Below are positions 46,198 to 56,276 of a stretch of DNA of 64,000 nucleotides, in pieces (positions within the stretch are counted from its first letter, which is position 1; every line of letters starts with the position of its first letter). The notes under the pieces are model-generated. The model searched no databases and had not been told where the DNA came from. It worked only from the letters and a program-made list of their open reading frames with translations. A program made the translations under genes and the position numbers. Source of the stretch: Anaeromicropila populeti (lineage in GTDB: Bacteria; Bacillota; Clostridia; Lachnospirales; Lachnospiraceae); the NCBI RefSeq assembly GCF_900112775.1, contig NZ_FOYZ01000007.1, positions 111,445 to 175,444 on the forward strand, in the 5' to 3' direction.

Positions 46198-46551
46198 TTA
46201 TTTCTCCTCTCTATGGACTTCTGTAATATCTTGTTTCAAAATAAATGCTTTATAGTAAAGTTCAAGGGCTTCAAAAAATTCACTCTTTGTCCGCTGAAGT
46301 TCCTTTATCTTTAACCCACTTCCAATTTCATCATATAACAAGTCACCTTCATCTGCTGTAACAGACAAGATTAGTGTTCCCTCCGCGTCAAATTCCATGG
46401 TTAAAATCCCACCAACATCTGAAGTAAACATAACACACATTATTTTCAATTCTTCCTGTATAGCGGCAGGCAGCCCTGCATATGCTTCATTTAAATAGAA
46501 TTTCTCTTCATATGCGCTGGATGCACATAATATCTTACTGTTATCACTCAT
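46198..46551 (-). CDS. conserved small protein of unknown function
   Basis: 117 residues, acidic, without signal peptide or membrane helix. Visible elements are MSDNSKILCASSAYEEKFYLN, a central MEFDAEGTLILSV beta strand and a helical C-terminus. I recognise the general look of short Clostridial proteins found beside birA, but no named domain. It sits between birA and the Dabb gene in tight spacing, so translation as part of that operon is likely. Confidence 0.65.
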   Translation of the reverse strand: MSDNSKILCASSAYEEKFYLNEAYAGLPAAIQEELKIMCVMFTSDVGGILTMEFDAEGTLILSVTADEGDLLYDEIGSGLKIKELQRTKSEFFEALELYYKAFILKQDITEVHREEK

Positions 46552-46566
46552 AGCTGGTTCCCTTTC

Positions 46567-47547
46567 CTACACATATCCATATAATCCTCTTACGGACACT
46601 TCGCCTGACATCACTTCTGTAATCTGACCTGCTGCATCCTTTACCAAAAGCCTTCCTTCAGAATCAATTCCCAGTGCTTCCCCAGTAAATGTATGATTGC
46701 TGTCTATTATTTTAACTTCTTTTCCTCTATTGATCAATAATAAATTGTATTCTTTTACAAAATCCCTCAAATCCCCATAATTACAAAATTTTTCATAGTG
46801 TTTTTCCAAATAGAATAATATCTTTGCAGCAATCTGGTTTCTCATATAATTTTGCTTGCCTTCAAGCTTTAACGAAGTTGCCACATGACAAATATCATCT
46901 GGAAAAAAATCTGCATTTACATTAATCCCCATTCCGATTATAACATAGTGAATGTAATCAATCTCAGAACTCATTTCTGTTAGTATCCCACATACTTTTT
47001 TTCCATTCACGACTAAATCATTGGGCCACTTAATCCTACAGTCTAAGCCTGTACAATCTTTAATTGCCTCTGCTCCAGCTAATGCACCAAGCAGAGTCAG
47101 CATGGATGCCTTCTCAGGAGCAAATTCCGGCTTTAAAATTAATGACATCCAAATTCCTGTTCCTTTAGGAGAAACCCAATTCCTTCCACGCCTTCCTTTT
47201 CCCGCATTTTGCTGCTCAGCAAGAATAACCATGCCGTGGCTCTCATGAGCTTCAGCATGGCGTCTTGCTTCCATGTTAGTTGAATCTATTTCATCATAAA
47301 AACGTACTTCTTTTCCAAATATTTTTGTCTGAAGTAATGATTTCACAGCCTCAGCTGTAATCAAATCCGGATACTCTATAATTTTATAGCCTCTGTTAGG
47401 AACTGCCTCTATCTGATATCCCTCTGCCTTTAGCTGATTGATTACCTTCCAGACAGCAGTTCTCGAAACTCCCAGGCTGTCAGACAACTGTTGTCCTGAT
47501 ACTGATTCCTGTGTGTTGGTTAACATCTTTAGAATTTTTTCTTTCAT
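46567..47547 (-). CDS. birA: biotin-protein ligase and biotin repressor, BirA
   Basis: Attaches biotin to carboxylases and, as a dimer with biotinyl-AMP, represses biotin genes. 326 residues: N-terminal winged helix (SGQQLSDSLGVSRTAVWKVINQL, about 18-40), catalytic GRRGRNWVSPKGTGIW (about 118-133), KWPNDL and GMGINVN, and a C-terminal SH3-like domain. The DNA-binding domain means it is the bifunctional type. Confidence 0.95.
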   Translation of the reverse strand: MKEKILKMLTNTQESVSGQQLSDSLGVSRTAVWKVINQLKAEGYQIEAVPNRGYKIIEYPDLITAEAVKSLLQTKIFGKEVRFYDEIDSTNMEARRHAEAHESHGMVILAEQQNAGKGRRGRNWVSPKGTGIWMSLILKPEFAPEKASMLTLLGALAGAEAIKDCTGLDCRIKWPNDLVVNGKKVCGILTEMSSEIDYIHYVIIGMGINVNADFFPDDICHVATSLKLEGKQNYMRNQIAAKILFYLEKHYEKFCNYGDLRDFVKEYNLLLINRGKEVKIIDSNHTFTGEALGIDSEGRLLVKDAAGQITEVMSGEVSVRGLYGYV

Positions 47548-47582
47548 ACGTCTTTACATAGCCTTTCCACATAAAATAGAAT

Positions 47583-48947
47583 CTATCTTTCATCTAATCC
47601 TGTATAACTCTTATGCTTTGCTACACTCTTATATCCTGGTCTGATTATTTTACCTGCATTGATTAATTCCTCTAATCTATGGGCAGACCATCCAGAAATT
47701 CTTGCAATTGCAAAAATCGGAGTAAATAATTCTGTTGGAAGACCAAGCATATTATATACAAATCCACTATAAAAGTCTACATTTGCACTAACACCCTTAT
47801 AAATCTTACGTTCCTTGGCAATGACCTCTGGTGCCAGTCTTTCTACCATAGAATAAAGTCCAAATTCCTGATCCATTCCTTTTTCCTTTGATAGAGTTTC
47901 CACAAACTTTTTAAAAACATTTGCTCTTGGATCGGAAATAGAGTATACTGCATGACCCATGCCATAGATTAACCCTGCATGATCAAAAGCCTTTTTATTT
48001 AACAAATCGGACAGGTATTGTTTTACCTCATCTTCATCTTCCCAGTTTTTTATTGTAGTCTTCATATCTTCAAACATCTTAACAACTTTGATATTAGCAC
48101 CACCATGCTTTGGTCCTTTTAAGGAACCAAGAGATGCTGCTACAACGGAATACGTATCTGTCCCTGACGAAGATACCACATGAGTGGTAAAGGTTGAATT
48201 ATTACCACCTCCATGCTCCGCGTGTAAAACAAGAGCTAAATCAAGAATCTTTGCCTCCAGCGGTGTAAAGCTGCTGTCAGGACGCAGCATATGAAGAATA
48301 TTCTCCGCAGTGGAATACTCCTTCATTGGAGCATGAATAAACAAACTATTTCCATCGTGATAATGACTATACGCTTGATAACCATATACTGATAATAATG
48401 GAAATAATGCAATCAAATGCAGACACTGGTTCAGTACATTTTCAACACTTGTATCATCAGCGGCATCATCATAAGCATAAAGCGTCAGCACACCTCTTGC
48501 CAAAGTATTCATCATGTCCTTACTTGGTGCTTTCATAATAACATCACGCACAAAACTGGTAGGAAGCTCTTCCCGATATTCCGCCAATAATTCTTCAAAA
48601 ACTGCTAATTCTTCTTTATTTGGTAATTTCCCGAAAAGCAGAAGATACGACGTTTCTTCAAATCCAAAACGATCTTCCTTTATAAATCCATCTACAATTT
48701 CTTCTATATCAATTCCATGATAGAAGAGCTTTCCTTCGCAAGGAACCACTTCACTATCTACAATTGTATAAGAACGTATCTCAGAAATATCTGTAAGACC
48801 TGCAAGTACAGCCTTTCCATTAATATCCCGAAGTCCACGCTTTACCTCATACTTCGTATAAAGTTCTGGATCAATATGAAATTTTGTTATACACTGTTCT
48901 GAATATTTCTTAATTAATTCTAAATTTTTTTCACTGCCATGTAACAT
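47583..48947 (-). CDS. gltA: citrate synthase
   Basis: Condenses acetyl-CoA and oxaloacetate; in a fermenter it mainly feeds 2-oxoglutarate and glutamate synthesis. 454 residues. Catalytic residues lie in LHAEHGGGNNSTFT (His), GMGHAVYSISDPRA (His) and NVDFYSGFVY (Asp). The N-terminal 45 residues are longer than in E. coli, as in many Clostridia. AAAGGAGAA precedes the ATG. Spacing to birA is 35 bases. Confidence 0.92.
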   Translation of the reverse strand: MLHGSEKNLELIKKYSEQCITKFHIDPELYTKYEVKRGLRDINGKAVLAGLTDISEIRSYTIVDSEVVPCEGKLFYHGIDIEEIVDGFIKEDRFGFEETSYLLLFGKLPNKEELAVFEELLAEYREELPTSFVRDVIMKAPSKDMMNTLARGVLTLYAYDDAADDTSVENVLNQCLHLIALFPLLSVYGYQAYSHYHDGNSLFIHAPMKEYSTAENILHMLRPDSSFTPLEAKILDLALVLHAEHGGGNNSTFTTHVVSSSGTDTYSVVAASLGSLKGPKHGGANIKVVKMFEDMKTTIKNWEDEDEVKQYLSDLLNKKAFDHAGLIYGMGHAVYSISDPRANVFKKFVETLSKEKGMDQEFGLYSMVERLAPEVIAKERKIYKGVSANVDFYSGFVYNMLGLPTELFTPIFAIARISGWSAHRLEELINAGKIIRPGYKSVAKHKSYTGLDER

Positions 48948-49037
48948 ATAGTTCTCCTTTCAAAATAGGTGATTTCCAGTTCCAAAATTACTCCCGTTCA
49001 CGGATTTTTCATGGGATACACTACTCATAGCAAAAGT

Positions 49038-49973
49038 TTAATTTCCTAACGTAGCTACCATTACCGCTTTAATTGTATGCATCCGATTTTCAGCTTCGTC
49101 AAAAATCACATCTGCAAACTTCTCAAACAACTCTTCTGTAACCTCATACCCTTTTACGGCTGGCAGACAATGAAGTAAAACTGTACTTTCCTTACCAGTC
49201 ATTTCAAACAACTCTTTATTTACCTGGTATGGCTTCAGCATTGCTATTCTCTCCGCTGCCTTGTCTTCTTCTCCCATGGAGCACCAGACATCTGTGTAAA
49301 TAGCATCTGCATCCTTTACTGCAAGCAAATCCTTGGTTACTGTTATTTTACTATTCCACTGTAATGCATACTCTTTACATTGAGCAACTAATTCATTTGA
49401 TGGCCATAATGCCTCTGGAGCAAGGATTGTAAAATCAATTCCCAGCTTGGACGCACCAATCATCAGACTGTTAGCCATGTTATTTCTTCCATCTCCTACA
49501 AAAACTAATTTCAATCCTTCTAGTTTTCCAAACTGCTCCTTAAGAGTTAGAAAATCTGCTAGAATCTGAGTAGGATGATACTCATCTGTCAAACCATTCC
49601 ACACGGGAACCTTACTGTATTTTGCAAGCTTCTCAACTGTCTCCTGCTTAAATCCTCTGAATTGTATTCCGTCAAACATTCTTCCTAGAACTCTCGCAGT
49701 ATCTTCAACACTTTCCTTATGTCCTAATTGTATATCGTTGGTTCCCAGATATTCTGGATATCCTCCTTCATCTACACAGCCAACCGTAAAAGAACATCTC
49801 GTTCTAGTGGATGGTTTTTCAAAAATTAATGCAATATTTTTCCCTTTTAAACTGTTTCCAGTAATTCCATGCTTTTTCTTATCTTTTAAATCTGCTGCCA
49901 ACTCTAATAAATACCCAATCTCTTCAGATGTAAAATCCTTTAAGGTTAAAAAACTACGGCCTTTTAAATTCAT
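49038..49973 (-). CDS. argF: ornithine carbamoyltransferase
   Basis: Makes citrulline in arginine synthesis. About 311 residues from the ATG ending at 49973, which is 8 bases after AAGGAG; a GTG three codons upstream is less well placed. Motifs: carbamoyl-phosphate site [12 protein letters not shown], ornithine site DVWCSMGEE, and HCLPA. No neighbouring arginine gene. A catabolic (arcB) role is possible but the lack of arcA/arcC favours synthesis. Confidence 0.9.
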   Translation of the reverse strand: MNLKGRSFLTLKDFTSEEIGYLLELAADLKDKKKHGITGNSLKGKNIALIFEKPSTRTRCSFTVGCVDEGGYPEYLGTNDIQLGHKESVEDTARVLGRMFDGIQFRGFKQETVEKLAKYSKVPVWNGLTDEYHPTQILADFLTLKEQFGKLEGLKLVFVGDGRNNMANSLMIGASKLGIDFTILAPEALWPSNELVAQCKEYALQWNSKITVTKDLLAVKDADAIYTDVWCSMGEEDKAAERIAMLKPYQVNKELFEMTGKESTVLLHCLPAVKGYEVTEELFEKFADVIFDEAENRMHTIKAVMVATLGN

Positions 49974-50089
49974 ATATACCACTCCTTGTATATTTATTCA
50001 ATAATGATACTATTTATACAATACTCTGAATTTATTATTTCGTCAAGTGAAACTAAAAAATAAGGCCCAATAAATATTATTAAATATCT

Positions 50090-50158
50090 ATAACATAAAA
50101 GATACCTACTTCGTTAAGAGTAGGTACCTTACCTAAGCATTCTCAAGTTATGCTTACC
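50090..50158 (-). terminator. tandem hairpins ending the SPFH-NfeD operon
   Basis: Minus strand: a TAAGCAT/ATGCTTA stem just after the stop codon, then GGTACCTACT (50128-50119) pairing with AGTAGGTATC (50110-50101) and TTTTATG. The second hairpin is the likely terminator. Confidence 0.7.
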
Positions 50159-51091
50159 TTAGTCATCCTTTCCAACTTCAGTAAGTGACTTAACTAAACC
50201 AACCATCCCCTGAATTTCAGAAGGAATAATAATTTTGGTTGCTTTTCCATCTGCTGCCTTTGCAAATGCCTCCAAAGCTTTTAATTCTATTACACCTTTG
50301 GCTGGATTAGCATCATTCAGATAACGGATACCCTCTGCTTTTGCCTGCTGAACCTTTAAAATCGCCTCAGCTTCACCCTCCGCCTCTCGAATCATGGCTT
50401 CTTTCTTTGCCTCTGCTCGAAGAATAGCTGCTTCTTTTTCTGCTTCTGCTTCCAAAATAGCGGATTGTTTCTTACCCTCTGCTACCAATACGGTAGACTT
50501 TTTCTCACCTTCTGCAATCAAAATAGATTCTCTTCGTTCTCTTTCTGCCTTCATCTGCTTCTCCATTGCATCTTGAATCGCAGCTGGTGGAATAATATTT
50601 TTAAGTTCAACCCTGTTCACTTTAATTCCCCATGGATCTGTTGCTGTATCAAGAGAAACTCTCATTTTTGTATTAATAATCTCTCTGGATGTTAATGTTT
50701 CATCTAACTCTAAGTCACCAATAATATTTCTTAAAGTAGTAGCTGTCAGATTCTCAATTGCCATAATAGGATTCTCTACCCCATAGGTATAAAGCTTTGG
50801 ATCCGTAATTTGAAAATAAATAACAGTATCTATTCTCATGGTTACATTATCCTTTGTAATAACTGGCTGCGGTGGAAAATCCACTACTTGCTCTTTCAAT
50901 AAAACCCTTTTAGATACCCGGTCTACAAAAGGCCATTTCCAGTGAATACCCACATCCCAAGTTGCCTGATATCCTCCTAATCGCTCTAGTATATACGCGT
51001 GTGCCTGTGGCACAATCTTAACACAGGATGTAATAAGAAGTAAAATAACTACTGCAATAATAATACCTGATACTAATGCTGCTCCTGGCAT
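50159..51091 (-). CDS. SPFH/band-7 (stomatin-like) membrane protein
   Basis: 310 residues: one N-terminal membrane helix (about 5-24), the SPFH domain (about 28-200, with IVPQAHAYILERLGGY and PQPVITKDNVTMRID), then an Ala/Glu-rich coiled coil (about 190-265, EAEKEAAILRAEAKKEA). Members form large rings in the membrane and act as scaffolds, often with an NfeD protein, as here. QmcA-like by length. Not a flotillin, which is longer. Confidence 0.9.
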   Translation of the reverse strand: MPGAALVSGIIIAVVILLLITSCVKIVPQAHAYILERLGGYQATWDVGIHWKWPFVDRVSKRVLLKEQVVDFPPQPVITKDNVTMRIDTVIYFQITDPKLYTYGVENPIMAIENLTATTLRNIIGDLELDETLTSREIINTKMRVSLDTATDPWGIKVNRVELKNIIPPAAIQDAMEKQMKAERERRESILIAEGEKKSTVLVAEGKKQSAILEAEAEKEAAILRAEAKKEAMIREAEGEAEAILKVQQAKAEGIRYLNDANPAKGVIELKALEAFAKAADGKATKIIIPSEIQGMVGLVKSLTEVGKDD

Positions 51092-51108
51092 ATTTTTTCC
51101 TCCTTTAT

Positions 51109-51537
51109 TTATTTTTTAACTTTTACAATTAATTTAACACCTTCTACTTTAACAACCTCAACCTTACTTCCAGTAGATATAACCTGATTTGTCTCAGAAC
51201 GTGCTGTCCATTCAAGCCCATTTATCATAGCGGCACCCTTCTCAGCAAAATTGTCTATATCCTCCGTCACCTTTGCATCCTGCCCTATCAGACTCATTAC
51301 ATTGGTTTTTGTCCTTTTTAAATTAAACTTTCGTGCTACATAAGGTCTTACTGTTAACAGAGAAGCAAGGGAAACAACTATAAACACCATTAGCTGTACA
51401 TAAATATTACCTCCCAAAAGAGTAACAACAACTGCAGCCAATGCTCCACAGGCAAACCACACTGTTGCCAGCCCAAGTGTTGCTATTTCAACTATAATAA
51501 AGACGGCTAGTGCAATCAGCCAAATATAAAGATACAT
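51109..51537 (-). CDS. NfeD-family membrane protein
   Basis: 142 residues: membrane helices in the first 75 residues and a C-terminal OB-fold domain (about 88-142, GQDAKVTEDI to VKVEGVKLIVKV). NfeD proteins accompany SPFH proteins and are thought to anchor or tune them. Spacing of 17 bases to the SPFH gene supports an operon. Short form, without the serine-protease domain of long NfeD. Confidence 0.9.
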   Translation of the reverse strand: MYLYIWLIALAVFIIVEIATLGLATVWFACGALAAVVVTLLGGNIYVQLMVFIVVSLASLLTVRPYVARKFNLKRTKTNVMSLIGQDAKVTEDIDNFAEKGAAMINGLEWTARSETNQVISTGSKVEVVKVEGVKLIVKVKK

Positions 51538-51604
51538 ATAATCACCCCATATCTTTTAAATGCTACCCTTATTTTACTTCATATAATTAGTTATTACAAG
51601 CAAA

Positions 51605-52264
51605 TTATTCATTTAATATTCTTACAAAAGCATGAAACAAAAAATTTTTTGTCATTTCATCTGTAGTATCTGCATATTTTTCTTTATTGAGCAAAAAATT
51701 AGAATAGCTTATTACAATATATAATACAGCAGAGTCACTTATGAATTTATTTACAGGTTTTTGAATTAACTTTTCTGCAATTCCTGCTTCCATTACATTA
51801 TCAATGATATCCTGATACGCTCCACACTCTAAAACCTGCCCTTCCAGCTCTATTTTAAATAATTTGCCAATCTCCTGGGGTTCCTTTTTTCGGTATCCGT
51901 TCTGATATGCCGCCTGAAACAGTACATATCTTTTTTCAAAGTTTTCCTTAATCCAGTTAAGTCCACAATCGATTTTATTGCGAAAAGATTCTCCATTTAT
52001 AATTACTTTACGTAATTTTTCCAGACCTACAATCAAATCATATGTCAGCGCTTTAATGATAAGATCCTCTTTCGTATCAAAATACTCATAAACCGTTCCT
52101 TTTCCTACTCCTGCGGCCTGGGCAATTTCTGCAACGGTAATACTTTTTATATCCTGTCTTTTATTACACACTTCAATTACACCGTCAAATATCATAAATA
52201 CTTTGGGAGGTAAATTTTGCTGCAAATTATACAGAGCATTTTCTATTTCACCTGATTTACTCAT
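51605..52264 (-). CDS. TetR-family repressor of the RND pump operon
   Basis: 219 residues. N-terminal helix-turn-helix ITVAEIAQAAGVGKGTVYEYF (about 41-61), then a helical ligand domain of no clear subtype. The ATG ending at 52264 is 6 bases after GGAGG, which itself lies inside the end of the RND gene, so the two genes overlap by 8 bases and are co-transcribed. The palindrome upstream of the pump gene is the likely operator, giving autoregulation. The ligand is probably a pump substrate. Confidence 0.88.
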   Translation of the reverse strand: MSKSGEIENALYNLQQNLPPKVFMIFDGVIEVCNKRQDIKSITVAEIAQAAGVGKGTVYEYFDTKEDLIIKALTYDLIVGLEKLRKVIINGESFRNKIDCGLNWIKENFEKRYVLFQAAYQNGYRKKEPQEIGKLFKIELEGQVLECGAYQDIIDNVMEAGIAEKLIQKPVNKFISDSAVLYIVISYSNFLLNKEKYADTTDEMTKNFLFHAFVRILNE

Positions 52265-55200
52265 CTTCATCCTCCAATAATACTAAATCCTGCTCACGAA
52301 GAACCTTCATCTCTTTTCTGTTTAAGATATCATATAGCACCGGAATTACAAACAATGTTGTTATTGTTCCATAAAGCAGCCCCCCTATTGTAACAATTGC
52401 AATAGGCTGCATCATGTCCGAGCCCATTCCTACACCCACAGCCATTGTAGAAAGACCTAGAATTGTAGTAAGCGCTGTCATTAGTACCGGACGCATTCGT
52501 GTTACACAAGCTTCCACAATAGCTTCTTTTTTTGTAATCCCCTCTTGTCTAAGCTGATTTGTATAATCTACTAACACAATACCATTGTTTACAATAATAC
52601 CAGAAAGCATTACGAAACCAATCATACCAATTACACTTATTTCATTTCCTGTCATCCATAAGCCCAGGAATCCGCCTGTAAATGCCAGTGGAATAGTAAA
52701 TAACACAATAAAAGGTGATCCTAAGGACTGGAATTGGGCAACCATTATTAAATAAATAAAAGCAACTGCCAGCAACAGCATTTTCCCCAGTTCTCCCAGG
52801 GAATCATTAATATTTTCGTTTTCACCATTGTACTCTATTTCATAGCCTGATGGCACTTTATAATCCTTAAATGCCTTTGTAACCTCTCTGGAAACCAGCC
52901 CCACATTATATCCTTCCGCTATTTCAGCAGAAACTGTAATATACCTCTGCTGGGAAGCCCTGTTAATTTCTGAAAATCCTACAGTATCCGTAATTTCTGC
53001 AATATCCTTTAGTTTTACCAGTTTCTTTTCTCCTTTAGCATCAGTTACTTCAAATTCATGGGTACGGATGTCGTCTCGAACCAATTCTTTTGATAAATCC
53101 GTATCTACAAGTACAGAATAGGAGTTTCCGTCAACACTCAAGGTCGTTGCTTCCGCACTATCTGCCAGCATTGTCTGGATTTCCATATATGCCTGTGCAA
53201 CTGTCAAACCTTTCAACATTGCCTTTTCTTTGTTAATCACGATTCTAAGTTCTGGCGCAGGCTCCTCTAATCCACTGCTGACATCTGCTGTTCCTTTAAT
53301 AGTAGCCAGCTTTGCCGCCACATCCTCTGCAATACTACGAAGTTCGTCTAGCTCCAGACCCTTAATCTGTATCTGTATGCCAGTACCACCTAAAACACTT
53401 AAGTCCATGGAAGAACCACTTACTGTCAATTCACAATCAAAAGCTGCACATTTTTCTTCAATTTCCTTTGCAATTTCCTGGCTGGTACGCTTTTTATTTT
53501 CCTTCAGAATCACATACATATCCACTGCATCTGTGGATGCATCGTTTACCGAAGATAGTCCTAAAGAGGAAGCCTGCCCCAATGAAAACATTGCCCCTAC
53601 TACATCCACTTCCTTTATCTTTCTGATTTCTTCAATAACCGCATCGGACATCTTAACGGTATCTTCTTTTTTACTACCTTCTGGCATCTGCATTGTTACT
53701 GTAATTTGCGTACTGTCCATATCTGGCATAAATGCAGTTCCATTACTCACTGCCCCAAAAATACTAATTATTAACAGTCCTATAATACCAACCAATACAA
53801 TCGGTTTCCATCTTAATGCAGTTCTCAGAAGCCTTTCATATCCTCCTACAAATAATTCAAAAAACTTGTGCTGTTTTTCTTTTGTACTCTTCAATAAGCT
53901 GGATGACATTGCAGGAACTAACGTTAATGCTACTATTAAGCTTGCTAATAGTGAATAGCCAATTGTTAATGCCATATCCGTAAACAATTCTCTTGTAATT
54001 CCTTTTACAAAAACTATAGGAAGGAATACACAAACCGTTGTCAACGTAGATGCAATAATGGCTCCTCCAACCTGGGCTGCCCCATTCACCGCCGCCTTGG
54101 CTGCGGAAATTCCTTTACTCCTTAAACGGTAAATATTTTCAATAACTACTACCGAGTTATCCACTAACATTCCCACCCCAACTGCAAGTCCTGATAGGGA
54201 AATAATATTTAATGTTACTCCTGAAAAATACATTAGTACAATGGCAAAAACCACACTAATTGGTATAGAGCAGGCAATGATAAAAGTCGGCTTTAAATCT
54301 CTTAAAAATAGAAGCAAAATAATAACAGCTAAGATACCTCCCATAATTAAATTATTTAAAACTGAATTTACTACTAAGTCAATATACATCCCCTGATCCA
54401 TTAAGTTATTTACATGAATATTTTCATTTTCATTCATTATATCTGTAAACTTTACATTAATTCTATTTGCCACTTCTGCTGTTGAATACGTCGTCTGCTT
54501 TTGCATAGAAAGAATGATACCATTATTATCATTGACTTTAGCATAAATATTTTCCAAATTATCTGACCAGAAAACATCTGCTACATCCTGCAACGTAACT
54601 GGTTCCATATCTTCTATATCTAAATCAAACAGTATCAGGTTTTTCATTTCCTCTTCATCTTCAATTTTATTTCCAACCCGTACCATATAATCGGTTCCAT
54701 CTTCTGTTACATATCCTGCTGGCATTGAAAAATTTTGCGCCTTCAAAATCTGCTGAATCATATCCGTAGTAATTTTGTCCTCTATTGTTGCCTGAGATAA
54801 TGCATCTTCCTTAGTATCATCAAATTGATCTAATTGATTCGTTAATTCCTTCTCCCCAGCTTTTAATTCACTTTCAGCTGAATTCAACTCTGAAGAAACC
54901 GTACTTTTTGTTTTTGCCAACTCTTTTTCTTTCTCATCAATTTGAGTCTTGCCCTCTTCTAATTGCTCCTTTCCAGCGCTCATCTGCTGTTTCGCAGAAG
55001 CCAATGCTGCTTTTCCCTCTGCAATTTTAACCTTTCCTGATGCAATGGCCGTCTTTCCTGTTGCAATTTCTTCTTTTTTTGTTGCAATTTCTTTAAGACC
55101 AGACTCCAGCTGTGCTTTTGACTCTTGCATTGTTGTCTGAGAAGCAAGGGCATTTTCCAACCCAGTGCTCACTTCTGCTAACTGGCTGTTTAAGGTAAGT

Positions 55201-56255
55201 AGTGCCGTTTCTTTTTCTTCTATCGTTAATTGTGTACTATTTTCTGTATCCTTAATTGTTTGTTCTAAATTTGATTTGGTTGTAGTTAATTGCTCAATTG
55301 TTTCTGTTAGTACTAATTCCTGTTCCTTAATCACATCTAAGGAATCATTCGCTTCCTTTTCATTTGCTAACAGCGTTTTTTCTCCTTCCAGCAAAGTTTT
55401 TTCCTGCTCATTTAACTCTTTTTCAGATGCAAGCAGCTCGTCTTCCTTTGCTTGTAATTCTTCTTCACTCTTAGCAAGCTCTATTTCCTTTTTTAATAAC
55501 TCCAGGCGGGCATCTGTTATTCCTTGTTCACCCTGTATCATTCCTTCTTCAAATTCTGCTTTTTTCTGATTCAGTTCTTGTTTTCCTTCTGAAATTTCCA
55601 CTTTAGCATCGTCCAGCTTATCTTTTCCGTCCTCTAACTGTTCTTCCACATGGTCTTTCAGTTTTTCATTAATACTATCAATTTTATCTTGATTAATCAC
55701 AACATTTAACTGCTTTTCATACATTCCCATTGGTGTCACACTTGCTACACCTGCCAATGCCTCTAGTTGAGGAATAATTTTATCCTCTGTGTACTGGGTC
55801 ACTTCCTCTGGTGTCATGTTTTCACCATCAATTGCCGTAACCATGACAGGCATCATATTGGGATTGATTTTAATAATCATAGGTGCTCCCACAGAATCAC
55901 TCCAGTAGCCTTCTATCAGATCCAGCTTTTCCCTGACATCCAGTGAAACCGAATCCATATTCGTTCCATCCGTAAACTCCAGCATTACCATAGACACGTT
56001 TTCGCTGGAGGTAGATGAAATTTCCTTGATATTGCTTACAGTAGCCATAGACTGCTCAATTGGCTTTGTCACTACTTCTTCAATTTCCTCAGGACTTGCA
56101 CCAATGTAGCTTGTCACCACCACTACATAAGGTAAATCAATGCTAGGAAGTAAATCTGTTGTCATTTCTGTAAACGATACAAATCCTAGAATTAGTATTA
56201 ATACAACAGTAACAACTACAGTATATGGCTTTTTTACACTAAACTTTGATAACAT
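52257..56255 (-). CDS. RND-family efflux transporter with a long coiled-coil insertion
   Basis: Proton-driven exporter. 1332 residues from the ATG ending at 56255 (AAGGAGGAG site); an upstream start would read through a repeat and operator. First helix 12-29; the AcrB-like PN1 domain follows; then about residues 195-485 are a heptad-like, Glu/Lys/Leu/Ala-rich coiled coil placed where AcrB has only the short link before QNxxxPAG (here QNFSMPAGYV at 507). Twelve membrane helices and motifs such as GMLVDNSVVVIENIYR follow. No membrane-fusion protein gene is near, and a Gram-positive cell has no outer channel; the insertion may do part of that work. Confidence 0.88.
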   Translation of the reverse strand: MLSKFSVKKPYTVVVTVVLILILGFVSFTEMTTDLLPSIDLPYVVVVTSYIGASPEEIEEVVTKPIEQSMATVSNIKEISSTSSENVSMVMLEFTDGTNMDSVSLDVREKLDLIEGYWSDSVGAPMIIKINPNMMPVMVTAIDGENMTPEEVTQYTEDKIIPQLEALAGVASVTPMGMYEKQLNVVINQDKIDSINEKLKDHVEEQLEDGKDKLDDAKVEISEGKQELNQKKAEFEEGMIQGEQGITDARLELLKKEIELAKSEEELQAKEDELLASEKELNEQEKTLLEGEKTLLANEKEANDSLDVIKEQELVLTETIEQLTTTKSNLEQTIKDTENSTQLTIEEKETALLTLNSQLAEVSTGLENALASQTTMQESKAQLESGLKEIATKKEEIATGKTAIASGKVKIAEGKAALASAKQQMSAGKEQLEEGKTQIDEKEKELAKTKSTVSSELNSAESELKAGEKELTNQLDQFDDTKEDALSQATIEDKITTDMIQQILKAQNFSMPAGYVTEDGTDYMVRVGNKIEDEEEMKNLILFDLDIEDMEPVTLQDVADVFWSDNLENIYAKVNDNNGIILSMQKQTTYSTAEVANRINVKFTDIMNENENIHVNNLMDQGMYIDLVVNSVLNNLIMGGILAVIILLLFLRDLKPTFIIACSIPISVVFAIVLMYFSGVTLNIISLSGLAVGVGMLVDNSVVVIENIYRLRSKGISAAKAAVNGAAQVGGAIIASTLTTVCVFLPIVFVKGITRELFTDMALTIGYSLLASLIVALTLVPAMSSSLLKSTKEKQHKFFELFVGGYERLLRTALRWKPIVLVGIIGLLIISIFGAVSNGTAFMPDMDSTQITVTMQMPEGSKKEDTVKMSDAVIEEIRKIKEVDVVGAMFSLGQASSLGLSSVNDASTDAVDMYVILKENKKRTSQEIAKEIEEKCAAFDCELTVSGSSMDLSVLGGTGIQIQIKGLELDELRSIAEDVAAKLATIKGTADVSSGLEEPAPELRIVINKEKAMLKGLTVAQAYMEIQTMLADSAEATTLSVDGNSYSVLVDTDLSKELVRDDIRTHEFEVTDAKGEKKLVKLKDIAEITDTVGFSEINRASQQRYITVSAEIAEGYNVGLVSREVTKAFKDYKVPSGYEIEYNGENENINDSLGELGKMLLLAVAFIYLIMVAQFQSLGSPFIVLFTIPLAFTGGFLGLWMTGNEISVIGMIGFVMLSGIIVNNGIVLVDYTNQLRQEGITKKEAIVEACVTRMRPVLMTALTTILGLSTMAVGVGMGSDMMQPIAIVTIGGLLYGTITTLFVIPVLYDILNRKEMKVLREQDLVLLEDEDE

Positions 56256-56276
56256 ATTTCTCCTCCTTATTATACA

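Noticed and set aside
49980-50090. Arginine-repressor box upstream of argF
   Set aside because: A TTATTCAATAAT-like stretch is present but matches the known box poorly in an A+T-rich region.
53230-53958. 242-codon frame antisense to the RND transporter
   Set aside because: Shadow of a conserved gene, with no ribosome site and low-complexity Ser/Ile content.
55165-55569. 134-codon Ser/Phe-rich frame antisense to the coiled-coil insertion
   Set aside because: A Glu/Lys/Leu-rich coding stretch produces long antisense frames by chance; no start signals.
56269-56274. TATAAT as -10 of the RND operon
   Set aside because: Transcription would begin inside the ribosome site, so it is unlikely to be the working promoter.
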